Shown: in pieces, positions 1 through 5,728 of the stretch | Layout: each line of letters begins with the position of its first letter | How positions within the stretch are numbered: the first letter of the stretch is position 1 | DNA from: Bacteroidales bacterium | Lineage (GTDB): Bacteria; Bacteroidota; Bacteroidia; Bacteroidales; ML635J-15 | Direction: 5' to 3' | Length of the DNA: 6,770 nucleotides | Assembly: GCA_028696755.1 (NCBI GenBank) | Contig: JAQVGK010000196.1 | Coordinates: 1 to 6,770, forward strand | Made by a program: the position numbers and the translations under genes | The notes under the pieces: model-generated | Databases searched by the model: none | Seen by the model: only the letters and a program-made list of their open reading frames with translations | What the model was told of the DNA's origin: nothing

Positions 1-2300
1 AAATAAATTCTACTTTGCAAAGATTTTGGATCGTCGAGAAGCAAAATAGTATTCTCGGTATAATCAACTCTTGGCAGGATAACAGGAAAATCTTTGTTTG
101 GCTCAGATTTCTCGAGTTTTAAATTGCTTTCGAAAGAACTGATTAAATCTTTAATATTTAATGTGCCCGAATAGTGAACGCTATAATTTGCTTTTAAAGT
201 TGTGGCAAGCAAGTCGAGTAAATCCTGAGATTTTAGGCTGCTCACTTCTTTTTGAGTGCAACGTCTTAAGTAAGAAGAATTTTGTCCGTAAACCCCATAT
301 TCAAATAACGCATCTGACAATTGATCGGGCGAACTAGATTCGAATTTGCGAAGGAATGCTGCATTTTGCTTTAGATTTTTCAGTTTTGAATCGTCGGCTG
401 CTGGATTTGTTAACAAAGCCGCGATTAGCGTTAACGACTCTTTAAAGTATTTATCAAAACCATCAATATTAATGGTAAAATAATTATCGTCAGCACTTAC
501 GTAAAATGAGCAACCAATTTTTTGCAACTCAGAGTTGAAATCGTTCAGACTAAGTTCTTTAGTTCCAATTAACTGTATATACTCGGCCAATTGTTCGTAT
601 CTATTATCGTTTATTTTTCCAGTTTTGAATTTAATCTGAAGATTAAAGATATCATTGGTTTTGTTTTTAACATGGTAAAATGTTCCTCCATTTCCAGATT
701 CCATTATCGTAAGATCCTTGTCGAAATTAATAAACTCGGGTTCGCTCTTTGCATCTGGCATTTCTTCAAATTTGGTAGCGAAGTTCGATTTTGCTTCAGT
801 GTTTTCTGGAATTACAGGATCAAATCCAGGTTTCTCCAACTTATCTTTATCCGGAAATCCCATCTTTGAATGTAATGATAAATAATTTGGTCCAAAATAC
901 TTTTCAGATACACGTTTAACATCATCAATTGTCACTGCTTCTATTTCCTTTGGGTATGCAAGTGTTTCTTCCCATGTTTTTCCCGAAGTAAACATCTGTC
1001 CAATTAAAAATGCACGTTGAGTCGAATTTTCAAGAGATTGCTGATGTTCTTTAATAAGATTTAACTTAACAGCTTCAAAATAATCTTTATCGATTTCGCC
1101 AGTTTGTAATTTGGCAATTTCTGCATAAACAATTTTCTCGGCTTTCTTTAATGATTGTCCAACAATTTTAGGTACAAATAAAACCATCAGCGCTCCATGG
1201 TCATTACGAACATCATTAAATCCCATTACTTCCATTAACTTTCCATCCAGTGTTAATTTGTCGAGATAGCCTGTAGATGATGAATTACTAAGCAAAGCCG
1301 AGCAAACATCCAGAATAACTTCATCTTCATGATTTGTAGGAACGGTGCGGAATCCTAGTAAGCCAATTTTTATAGGTGTAAGTCTTTCCTCAACTCTTTC
1401 GATGCCATTAAATGGTTCTTCTGTATATACAGGATATTCTGGAACTTCGCCTTTTTTCCATTCTCCGAAAAACTTTTCAATAAGCGGTATAACCTCATCT
1501 GATTTAAAGTTGCCTGTTAAAACCAAAGCCATGTTATTAGCCACATAATAAGTTTCGTACATTTTCCTCATATTATTGAGTGAAGGATTTTTTATATGGT
1601 CGGCTGTTCCAATAACAGTTTGAGTTCCATAAGGATGTTTTTTATACAGATTTTTGTAATATGTTTCAATTAATGAAGTTGAAAAGTCGTCCATATACAT
1701 ATTTTTCTCCTCGAAAACGGTTTCGAGCTCCGACTGGAATAATCTGAAAACAGGATTTTTAAATCGGTGACTGTATAAAAACAACCATTTCTCCATTTGA
1801 TTATTTGGAAACACATTAAAATATGCAACTATTTCATCCGAAGTAAAAGCATTTACCATGCTCGAACCCATTTGGTCGAGTAAACGATCAAGCTCATTTG
1901 GGATTGCATATTTGCCTGCTTCTAGGGATAATTTGTTAATTTCGAGCTGAATGGTTTTTCTCTTTTCAGCATCAGTGGTTGCAGCCAGTTCTTCGTATTT
2001 AACCGCTATTTGATCTAAGATAATCTTTTCCTTTTCGTAATCAACTGTTCCTAGTTCATCAGTACCTTTAAACATCATGTGCTCAAGATAATGAGATGTT
2101 CCAGTATGATCCGCCGGGTCGTATTTTCCACCAGTTTTAATAATAACAGCCCCCAATACATTTGGCACGGTGTGGTCTTCGTTTAGATAAACTGTAAGCC
2201 CATTTTTGAGTTGAAAAGTTTTTAGTTTTAAAGTCTCGTTCTGAGCAAAAACTCCTGCACAAATTGCAAGAAAAACGATTAGAAAAATCCTGAATTTCAT
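1..2300 (-). CDS. Exported M16 family zinc metallopeptidase, 3' end outside window
   Basis: This frame stays open from the ATG at 2298-2300 to the left edge, giving about 766 residues without a stop. Residues 1-19 form a signal peptide ending VFA before Gln20, so the enzyme probably acts in the periplasm or envelope. The inverted zinc motif HYLEH lies at residues 70-74 (His70, Glu73, His74). The distal part, ELETVFEE at 191-198, fits the ExxxxxxE pattern of pitrilysin and mitochondrial processing peptidase, with Glu198 as likely third zinc ligand. About 124 residues separate His74 from Glu198 instead of roughly 76, because of a charged helical insert near residues 85-135. The middle holds M16 core signatures such as HPYGTQTVIG. 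A second, non-catalytic M16 repeat begins near residue 600 and is cut by the window edge. Family members with two such halves are usually about 900-970 residues. The substrate is unknown; oligopeptide or protein turnover is the family role. Confident in family, not in substrate. Confidence 0.95.
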   Translation of the reverse strand, partial: MKFRIFLIVFLAICAGVFAQNETLKLKTFQLKNGLTVYLNEDHTVPNVLGAVIIKTGGKYDPADHTGTSHYLEHMMFKGTDELGTVDYEKEKIILDQIAVKYEELAATTDAEKRKTIQLEINKLSLEAGKYAIPNELDRLLDQMGSSMVNAFTSDEIVAYFNVFPNNQMEKWLFLYSHRFKNPVFRLFQSELETVFEEKNMYMDDFSTSLIETYYKNLYKKHPYGTQTVIGTADHIKNPSLNNMRKMYETYYVANNMALVLTGNFKSDEVIPLIEKFFGEWKKGEVPEYPVYTEEPFNGIERVEERLTPIKIGLLGFRTVPTNHEDEVILDVCSALLSNSSSTGYLDKLTLDGKLMEVMGFNDVRNDHGALMVLFVPKIVGQSLKKAEKIVYAEIAKLQTGEIDKDYFEAVKLNLIKEHQQSLENSTQRAFLIGQMFTSGKTWEETLAYPKEIEAVTIDDVKRVSEKYFGPNYLSLHSKMGFPDKDKLEKPGFDPVIPENTEAKSNFATKFEEMPDAKSEPEFINFDKDLTIMESGNGGTFYHVKNKTNDIFNLQIKFKTGKINDNRYEQLAEYIQLIGTKELSLNDFNSELQKIGCSFYVSADDNYFTINIDGFDKYFKESLTLIAALLTNPAADDSKLKNLKQNAAFLRKFESSSPDQLSDALFEYGVYGQNSSYLRRCTQKEVSSLKSQDLLDLLATTLKANYSVHYSGTLNIKDLISSFESNLKLEKSEPNKDFPVILPRVDYTENTILLLDDPKSLQSRIY

Positions 2301-2323
2301 ATTCTTTGTTTTTATTTATTCGA

Positions 2324-2331
2324 CAAATTTA
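2324..2331 (-). promoter_or_regulatory. Putative Bacteroidota -7 box for the M16 gene
   Basis: Read on the minus strand this is TAAATTTG, an exact match to the Bacteroidota -7 consensus TAnnTTTG. It lies 23 bases upstream of the M16 start codon. The nearest TTG that could serve as a -33 element is 26 bases further upstream, longer than the usual 19-21, so only the -7 box is convincing. The short leader that follows is A-rich and has no Shine-Dalgarno sequence, as is normal in this phylum. Confidence 0.35.
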
Positions 2332-2384
2332 AAAATATTCTGTAATTACTTATGTCCCAATTTAATAATATTTTCTATTTTTTG

Positions 2385-2522
2385 GCATGGCGCATGGGGC
2401 ATGGGGCAATTGGTGCTGAGAAATAACACTCTGCTTATTCTAAAAATTAGTGCAATGTTTTTATTAGCACAAATGTTATTCTCTACAATTTAAGCCCCAT
2501 GCGATATACGATATGCGATATG
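2385..2522. repeat. Extragenic inverted-repeat block flanked by 7-bp tandem repeats
   Basis: The left side holds three heptamer-spaced copies of GCATGGS (2385-2391, 2392-2398, 2399-2405). The right side holds three copies of CGATATR (2502-2508, 2509-2515, 2516-2522). Between them the sequence is an imperfect palindrome. GCATGGGGC at 2399-2407 matches GCCCCATGC at 2494-2502 in inverse, and the inward stretches GAGAAATAAC (left) and GAGAATAAC (right, on the complement) also correspond. There is no reading frame. This resembles an extragenic palindromic repeat family with microsatellite-like ends. Whether it occurs elsewhere in the genome cannot be seen from here. Confidence 0.6.
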
Positions 2523-2527
2523 CAATT
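2518..2527. repeat. Left target-site duplication of the 307-bp element
   Basis: ATATGCAATT directly abuts the left terminal inverted repeat and is repeated exactly at 2835-2844, directly abutting the right one. The left copy is the tail of the heptamer tract, so it shows which sequence was the original target. Confidence 0.85.
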
Positions 2528-2834
2528 CAATGTCGTTTAGTTAAGGCTTTCAATAATGGAATTTCTTGTCTTAAAATTATCCATTAATAAATGTTAATGT
2601 CACTTCGGCGGGCTCAGTACACCGCCTCTGGACAAAGGAGTGATTTTAGCTGTTGATAGGTTTTTACTGACTTTGAAGCCCTAACGGGCTAAGTATTCCT
2701 ACGTTTTTCTTTTAAAGTTAACCAACTAAAACTCGTTTTTGTCCAGCGGACATAAACGTCAGTAAAAAGCTTAATCCAACAGCACTTTTTGTCCAGCGGA
2801 CATATACCTAAAATTGCTTAACTAAACGACATTG
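2528..2834. mobile_element. MITE-like non-autonomous transposable element, 307 bp
   Basis: The ends are perfect 18-bp terminal inverted repeats: CAATGTCGTTTAGTTAAG at 2528-2545 and its exact complement at 2817-2834. Identical 10-bp direct repeats (ATATGCAATT) flank them, as expected of a transposition target duplication. No open reading frame of useful length lies inside, so movement would need a transposase supplied elsewhere. The interior is partly palindromic. GTTGATAGGTTTTTACTGAC (2652-2671) is echoed in inverse near 2758-2780, GGCGG/CCGCC form a small stem at 2607-2626, and AGCCC-TAAC-GGGCT makes a hairpin near the centre (2677-2690). The end sequence and the 10-bp duplication are reminiscent of the IS4/IS231 group, whose ends carry a CTTAAG-like core and which duplicate 10-12 bp. 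That family assignment is an inference from memory of the family, not a match I could test. Confidence 0.85.
2736..2804 (+). repeat. 19-bp direct repeat pair inside the element
   Basis: TTTTTGTCCAGCGGACATA occurs at 2736-2754 and again, identical, at 2786-2804, offset by 50 bp. Each copy contains the interrupted palindrome GTCC-AGC-GGAC. A related inverted copy (CTCTGGACAAAGG, 2626-2638) lies in the left half of the element. These could be protein-binding or fold-back sites, or traces of an internal duplication. Confidence 0.7.
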
Positions 2835-2844
2835 ATATGCAATT
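2835..2844. repeat. Right target-site duplication of the 307-bp element
   Basis: This is the second exact copy of ATATGCAATT, immediately after the right terminal inverted repeat. Removing the element plus one copy would rejoin the heptamer tract to the sequence leading into the cyclophilin-like gene. The stretch from here to 2909 shows no convincing terminator or other feature. Confidence 0.85.
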
Positions 2845-2909
2845 TCTAATTCATAGCTTATTTTAAAGTTATTCTCATCAATAGCTAAATAAATGCAAAT
2901 AATCTGTAA

Positions 2910-3779
2910 TCACTTTACCAAGTTTTTAAATTCTTTCTTTGTGATTATCTGGGTTGACAAAATGTAAATATTTTCTTTAGGTTGATTATGTAATCCAGTT
3001 TTAGATTTTGATAACTTTTCGAGTATTTCGATTCCATAAACTATCTCGCCAAAAACCACATACTGTCCATCATAAATTGGAGCTCCACCAACATGAGTAT
3101 AGATATCTTTTTGATAATCACTAAGATAAAATAACTTTTTACCATCCTTTTCTATTCGTGGAAGCACAATTTCGGTAAGTCTTAAATATAAATTGTTCCA
3201 CTCGGTTTGCATTTTACTAATCTTATAAAGGTCGAGACTGTCTTTGTATTTTGTATAAGACTCTTCTTTTAGCAAGGCTGTTATATAATCAGCTATTAAC
3301 GGCGCGTTTCTTTTAGCTTCTAATGTTTTTAGGGTTGTTAAATCAGTATTTATCCCATGGCACAGATAAAATAATTTGTTGTCAGAAAAATTGTCTGAAT
3401 TTTCGCTCTGGGGCTTTCTTAGCATCCCAACTGCACCATTTTTATGAATTAGCTTTGGATGTATTTCGTCTTTAACACCATTAATATCATGATTTTTGTC
3501 AAAATATTTGGATTCATCCATCTCCGAAGGCAACCCCAAGCGCATTAGTCCGTTTGGTATAACAGAATAGACCAATGTTGAATCGTAAACATGTTCGTTG
3601 ATGTTTTTAATAAAATTGTTTTTGTGTTCGGGAGTACCTTCGTACAAACCAATTACAAAATCTCCTGCATCCGTCGAAACCATCACATAAGTTTTAATTT
3701 TTGCTGGGTTTTTTAGACTCGAACAAGCAGAGACAAATAGTAAAATTATGAACAGAAAAAAAATATTGTGTTTATTCAT
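2910..3779 (-). CDS. Divergent cyclophilin-type peptidyl-prolyl isomerase-like lipoprotein
   Basis: I chose the start MNKHNIFF at 3779 over an upstream ATG at 3839 because it opens directly into a lipoprotein signal with lipobox VSAC, making Cys19 the lipidated residue (289 residues in all). The fold is recognisable from three blocks. TDAGDFVIGLYEGTPEH (36-52) is the usual N-terminal strand, DSTLVYSVIPNG (66-77) is the region around the active site, and GQYVVFGEIVYGIEILEKL (238-256) is the conserved cyclophilin C-terminal block. An insert of about 90 residues (roughly 143-230), as in other Bacteroidota members, separates the last two parts. The catalytic pattern of cyclophilins (HR-x-IP-x-F-x-x-Q) is not kept. 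The arginine position reads Ser72, and the Phe and Gln positions read Leu or similar, so isomerase activity is doubtful. It may be a chaperone or binding protein in the envelope. It is transcribed away from the lipoprotein gene at 3852. Confidence 0.85.
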   Translation of the reverse strand: MNKHNIFFLFIILLFVSACSSLKNPAKIKTYVMVSTDAGDFVIGLYEGTPEHKNNFIKNINEHVYDSTLVYSVIPNGLMRLGLPSEMDESKYFDKNHDINGVKDEIHPKLIHKNGAVGMLRKPQSENSDNFSDNKLFYLCHGINTDLTTLKTLEAKRNAPLIADYITALLKEESYTKYKDSLDLYKISKMQTEWNNLYLRLTEIVLPRIEKDGKKLFYLSDYQKDIYTHVGGAPIYDGQYVVFGEIVYGIEILEKLSKSKTGLHNQPKENIYILSTQIITKKEFKNLVK

Positions 3780-3796
3780 AAAAAAAATTTTATTTG
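3766..3796 (+). promoter_or_regulatory. Putative promoter for the 3852 lipoprotein/T9SS unit
   Basis: TTG at 3766-3768 is followed after exactly 20 bases by TTTATTTG at 3789-3796. This is one mismatch from the TAnnTTTG -7 consensus at the spacing typical of Bacteroidota housekeeping promoters. It would give a leader of about 45-50 bases before the ATG at 3852. The -33 part lies inside the start of the divergent cyclophilin-like gene, so the two genes would share a very compact control region. Confidence 0.35.
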
Positions 3797-3826
3797 TATG
3801 AAATAAAGTATTAATATTGTAAGTTA

Positions 3827-3834
3827 CAAAATTA
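3827..3834 (-). promoter_or_regulatory. Putative -7 box for the cyclophilin-like gene
   Basis: On the minus strand this reads TAATTTTG, an exact TAnnTTTG match 48 bases upstream of the chosen start at 3779. It lies downstream of the alternative ATG at 3839 in the direction of transcription, so a transcript from here would exclude that longer start. This supports the shorter protein. No clear TTG is present at the -33 position. Confidence 0.3.
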
Positions 3835-3851
3835 AACAAATTGTTATTATT

Positions 3852-4262
3852 ATGAAGAAATTTGTAAATGTTGCAATTATTATTGCAATCCTTGCAGGAG
3901 TAGTATTGTTAAACTATAGCTGTCAAGAGCCAGTTCCACCAAAAGCTGTTGTTTTGGTTGTTGATGAGAATAACGAGCCTATTAAAGAAGCAATGGTTAT
4001 TGTTAAAGCAGCTAATTCAGACAGTGCTCATACTGTAGTTTATTTGCTAAACGAAGCAAAATCTGTTGCCGACACCTCTTGGACTGATAAAGAGGGTAAG
4101 GTTTATTATGACTTTAAGTATGAATCTATTTACAAAGTTGAAGTTACTGTTAAAACAGACCGTGATCATCCTTTTGCTCGTCGTGGTATTGGAATCTTAA
4201 TTCTCGAAAATGATAAAACTATCGAATCGAAAATCGAGGTTAATGAACAAACAACTTTTTAA
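3852..4262 (+). CDS. Small lipoprotein with a carboxypeptidase-regulatory/transthyretin-like fold
   Basis: This protein of 136 residues starts MKKFVNVA. It has a hydrophobic signal (about residues 5-20) and lipobox NYSC, so Cys24 is the probable lipidation site. The mature part begins with VVLVVDENNEPIKEAMVIVK (33-52), the typical first strands and 'D-x-x-x-x-P-I-x-x-A-x-V' turn of carboxypeptidase regulatory-like or Big-type beta domains. WTDKEGKVYYDF (77-88) is the usual 'T-D-x-x-G' strand pair. The domain makes up almost the whole mature protein, with no enzymatic motif. Such lipoproteins are generally structural or binding components of the envelope. The next gene follows 27 bases after the stop on the same strand, suggesting co-transcription. 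A specific function cannot be given. Confidence 0.88.
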   Translation: MKKFVNVAIIIAILAGVVLLNYSCQEPVPPKAVVLVVDENNEPIKEAMVIVKAANSDSAHTVVYLLNEAKSVADTSWTDKEGKVYYDFKYESIYKVEVTVKTDRDHPFARRGIGILILENDKTIESKIEVNEQTTF

Positions 4263-4289
4263 AACGACACAAAGGCCCAATAACCAACT

Positions 4290-5441
4290 ATGAAAAGAGT
4301 TTTTCTGTCTTGTCTGGCGGTATTGTCAGCTCTTTGTGTGTTTTCACAAATTTCGATTGTACGCAGCGATTTTGTTAATGTAAACGACACAATACCACGC
4401 ATTTACTATTCTTTCGAGGTAGATAATCAAAGCATACATCGCGATAGTGTTATGCCTAGCGAAATGATTTTTGATGATCAAACAGAGTTCCCGCTTGTGT
4501 TGCTAGATTCTCTTATTTACTTTCCATCATCCGAATCAGATCCTGATGGCGTTTTCGAAGGTGCGACTTGTGCATTTATGACTCGTGATGGTTTTATTAT
4601 GCACTTATTAATTAATGACCTAGGGGTTAATCTTGTTGGAATACAAAGTGAATTGCCTTTTGTGGGTGGAGTAACTAATCTTGTTTTTGTTGATACTCTT
4701 AAAATGTCGGAATTTCCTTGCGATTACCAAGATGTTATGGTTGACCAAGGTGCAGCTATGGAAAAAATGCAGATTTCTGTTTTTGAAGAATTGGCAGGTG
4801 ATAATTATGCTGCGCTTGCAATGTTTTACGATACCGTAAGGTTTTTTATGGATGTGAAAATAAACTCAAATTTTGACGAATTTGGCGAAATTCAGTTTGT
4901 GGGAGACTCAAACCAAAACGGAACATTTAATTACTTACGCGAAAATCGAAAAATGATTACGGCTTTTGATGTGCAGTTGCGTAGTAAATTCGGTGGTTCA
5001 TACACATCATTGAGCGACATCCCAGGCATTAGCGATCAGTTGCCAATGGAATTACCAATTCGTGACACTTCATACTCTCATCAATATTGGGTTAAAGACT
5101 GGAAAAGTCCACTTCTCGAAATTGAATACAACACAGCTTACGATTCGATTTACAGTATGACCTTCAGATATGCTTATTTAAGTTATGTAAATACCGCGCT
5201 TCAATCCAAGCTTAAAGTATTTCCAAACCCTGCTAACGAAAACATAAATTTTTATTTGGAAGATAATAATGATTGTACTTTATTTGTATTCTCAACCGAC
5301 GGACGATTGATACATCATCAAATGATTTCATCAGAGTCTGCAAATATTGAGCTTTCAAACTGGGAATCAGGAGTTTACATTTATCAGATATTTGATAAAA
5401 ACAAAACACCTCTCGCAGGCGGAAAGTTTATAAAACAATAA
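4290..5441 (+). CDS. T9SS-secreted protein with C-terminal type A sorting domain
   Basis: This protein of 383 residues has a signal peptide (1-20, MKRVFLSCLA... ending VFSQ) for Sec export. Its last ~75 residues are a type IX secretion sorting domain. KVFPNPANENINF starts near residue 309, the middle strand VFSTDGRLIHHQ is at 333-344, and the end reads WESGVYIYQIFDKN followed by a Lys-rich GGKFIKQ tail. These are the hallmarks of the TIGR04183 family. The protein should therefore be carried across the outer membrane and either anchored or released. The central ~285 residues are unrecognised. They are rich in Asp, Ser and aromatic residues, with two cysteines (94 and 144), and no catalytic motif is apparent. 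It follows the 3852 lipoprotein by 27 bases and ends 6 bases before the tRNA gene. Confidence 0.92.
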   Translation: MKRVFLSCLAVLSALCVFSQISIVRSDFVNVNDTIPRIYYSFEVDNQSIHRDSVMPSEMIFDDQTEFPLVLLDSLIYFPSSESDPDGVFEGATCAFMTRDGFIMHLLINDLGVNLVGIQSELPFVGGVTNLVFVDTLKMSEFPCDYQDVMVDQGAAMEKMQISVFEELAGDNYAALAMFYDTVRFFMDVKINSNFDEFGEIQFVGDSNQNGTFNYLRENRKMITAFDVQLRSKFGGSYTSLSDIPGISDQLPMELPIRDTSYSHQYWVKDWKSPLLEIEYNTAYDSIYSMTFRYAYLSYVNTALQSKLKVFPNPANENINFYLEDNNDCTLFVFSTDGRLIHHQMISSESANIELSNWESGVYIYQIFDKNKTPLAGGKFIKQ

Positions 5442-5447
5442 AATGTT

Positions 5448-5521
5448 GGGGCATTAGCTCATCTGGCTAGAGCGTTAGACTGGCAGTCTAAAGGTGATCG
5501 GTTCGAGTCCGATATGCTCCA
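5448..5521 (+). tRNA. tRNA-Ala, anticodon GGC
   Basis: The 74-base cloverleaf is complete. The 7-bp acceptor stem GGGGCAT/ATGCTCC has G3:U70, the alanine identity pair. The D-arm is GCTC/GAGC, the anticodon arm is TTAGA-CTGGCAG-TCTAA with GGC at 5482-5484, and the T-arm is ATCGG-TTCGAGT-CCGAT. A73 is the discriminator, and CCA is not encoded. The gene begins only 6 bases after the stop codon of the T9SS protein, so its transcript either starts inside that gene or is processed from a longer message. Its 3' part is duplicated downstream (see 5675-5700), and no strong terminator directly follows it. Confidence 0.97.
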
Positions 5522-5527
5522 CACAAG
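5502..5527 (+). repeat. tRNA 3'-end direct repeat, proximal copy (att-like)
   Basis: This 26-bp stretch runs from the first T of the T-loop through the discriminator base plus CACAAG. It is identical to 5675-5700. In this copy it belongs to the functional tRNA. The next bases differ (CAG here, GCT after the distal copy), so the identity ends sharply. Confidence 0.9.
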
Positions 5528-5597
5528 CAGAGTTAGAATGAGTGAATTTATAATTTGAAAAAATCATTTTTTCTAATCTATAGCGGGCTCGCGGTCC

Positions 5598-5618
5598 CGA
5601 AAATTTCTAAAATTTTCG
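5598..5618. repeat. Stem-loop 1 of the insert
   Basis: CGAAAATTT and AAATTTTCG form a perfect 9-bp stem around the loop CTA. It is flanked by partly complementary GGTCC and GGATCC, which could extend the stem with a bulge. It is not followed by a T-run, so it is unlikely to be a terminator. Confidence 0.8.
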
Positions 5619-5626
5619 CGGATCCT

Positions 5627-5671
5627 CGTGATTTATGCAAAATCCGTTTTGGTCGGATTTTGTAAATCACG
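5627..5671. repeat. Stem-loop 2 of the insert
   Basis: CGTGATTTA plus CAAAATCCG (left, separated by a TG bulge) pair perfectly with CGGATTTTG plus TAAATCACG (right). The result is 18 base pairs around a 7-base loop. The right arm ends four bases before the distal tRNA-end repeat. No T-run follows. Confidence 0.85.
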
Positions 5672-5674
5672 GGA

Positions 5675-5700
5675 TTCGAGTCCGATATGCTCCACACAAG
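5675..5700 (+). repeat. tRNA 3'-end direct repeat, distal copy (att-like)
   Basis: This is an exact 26-bp copy of the tRNA-Ala 3' segment, without the rest of the tRNA. Its last base is the first base of the terminator stem, so this copy, and not the one in the tRNA, sits next to the terminator. That suggests it is the original end of the tRNA locus, displaced by the insertion. Confidence 0.9.
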
Positions 5701-5723
5701 GCTTGCAAATGCGAGCCTTTTTT
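5698..5723 (+). terminator. Rho-independent terminator, probably of the tRNA-Ala locus
   Basis: GGCTTGC (5700-5706), loop AAAT and GCGAGCC (5711-5717) form a 7-bp GC-rich stem with one T-G pair, followed by six T. A-T pairs at the base can extend it. It is the only convincing terminator in this region and lies about 180 bases after the tRNA. Confidence 0.85.
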
Positions 5724-5728
5724 GATTG

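Larger units (their letters stand above)
5528..5674. mobile_element. Gene-less palindrome-rich insert between the two tRNA-end repeats
   Basis: No coding frame is present. The left part (5528-5577) is AT-rich and includes GAAAAAAT-C-ATTTTTTC at 5557-5573. The right part holds two strong tandem stem-loops (5598-5618 and 5627-5671) ending against the distal tRNA repeat. Its left boundary (5579-5599), read in inverse, resembles the sequence at 5670-5688, with 15 matched positions and one gap. The module is therefore bounded by inverted sequences that imitate a tRNA T-arm. With the flanking 26-bp direct repeats this fits a decayed or minimal tRNA-targeted insertion. The actual mobilising enzyme is not in the window. 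Confidence 0.55.

Noticed and set aside
591..869. Plus-strand 92-codon frame
   Set aside because: It lies antisense to the M16 peptidase, has no domain or signal peptide logic of its own, and is a frame shadow.
1345..1548. Plus-strand 67-codon frame
   Set aside because: It is antisense to the M16 peptidase coding sequence, with low-complexity Ser/Pro content typical of a shadow frame.
2528..2834. Element read as an integron attC site or riboswitch
   Set aside because: No attC core sites or known riboswitch architecture can be seen. The perfect inverted ends with flanking target duplication explain it better as a transposable element.
3780..3839. Twenty-residue N-terminal extension of the cyclophilin-like protein
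   Set aside because: It would bury the lipoprotein signal behind a polar stretch and would start upstream of the best -7 box. The ATG at 3779 gives a normal lipoprotein signal.
5557..5573. GAAAAAAT-C-ATTTTTTC as the tRNA terminator
   Set aside because: The stem is entirely A-T apart from its closing G-C pair and has an impossible one-base loop. The GC-rich hairpin with six T at 5698-5723 is far better.
5598..5671. Stem-loops read as CRISPR repeats or as an additional tRNA
   Set aside because: There are only two different hairpins, without regular spacers, and no D-arm or anticodon arm can be built before the distal T-loop segment.
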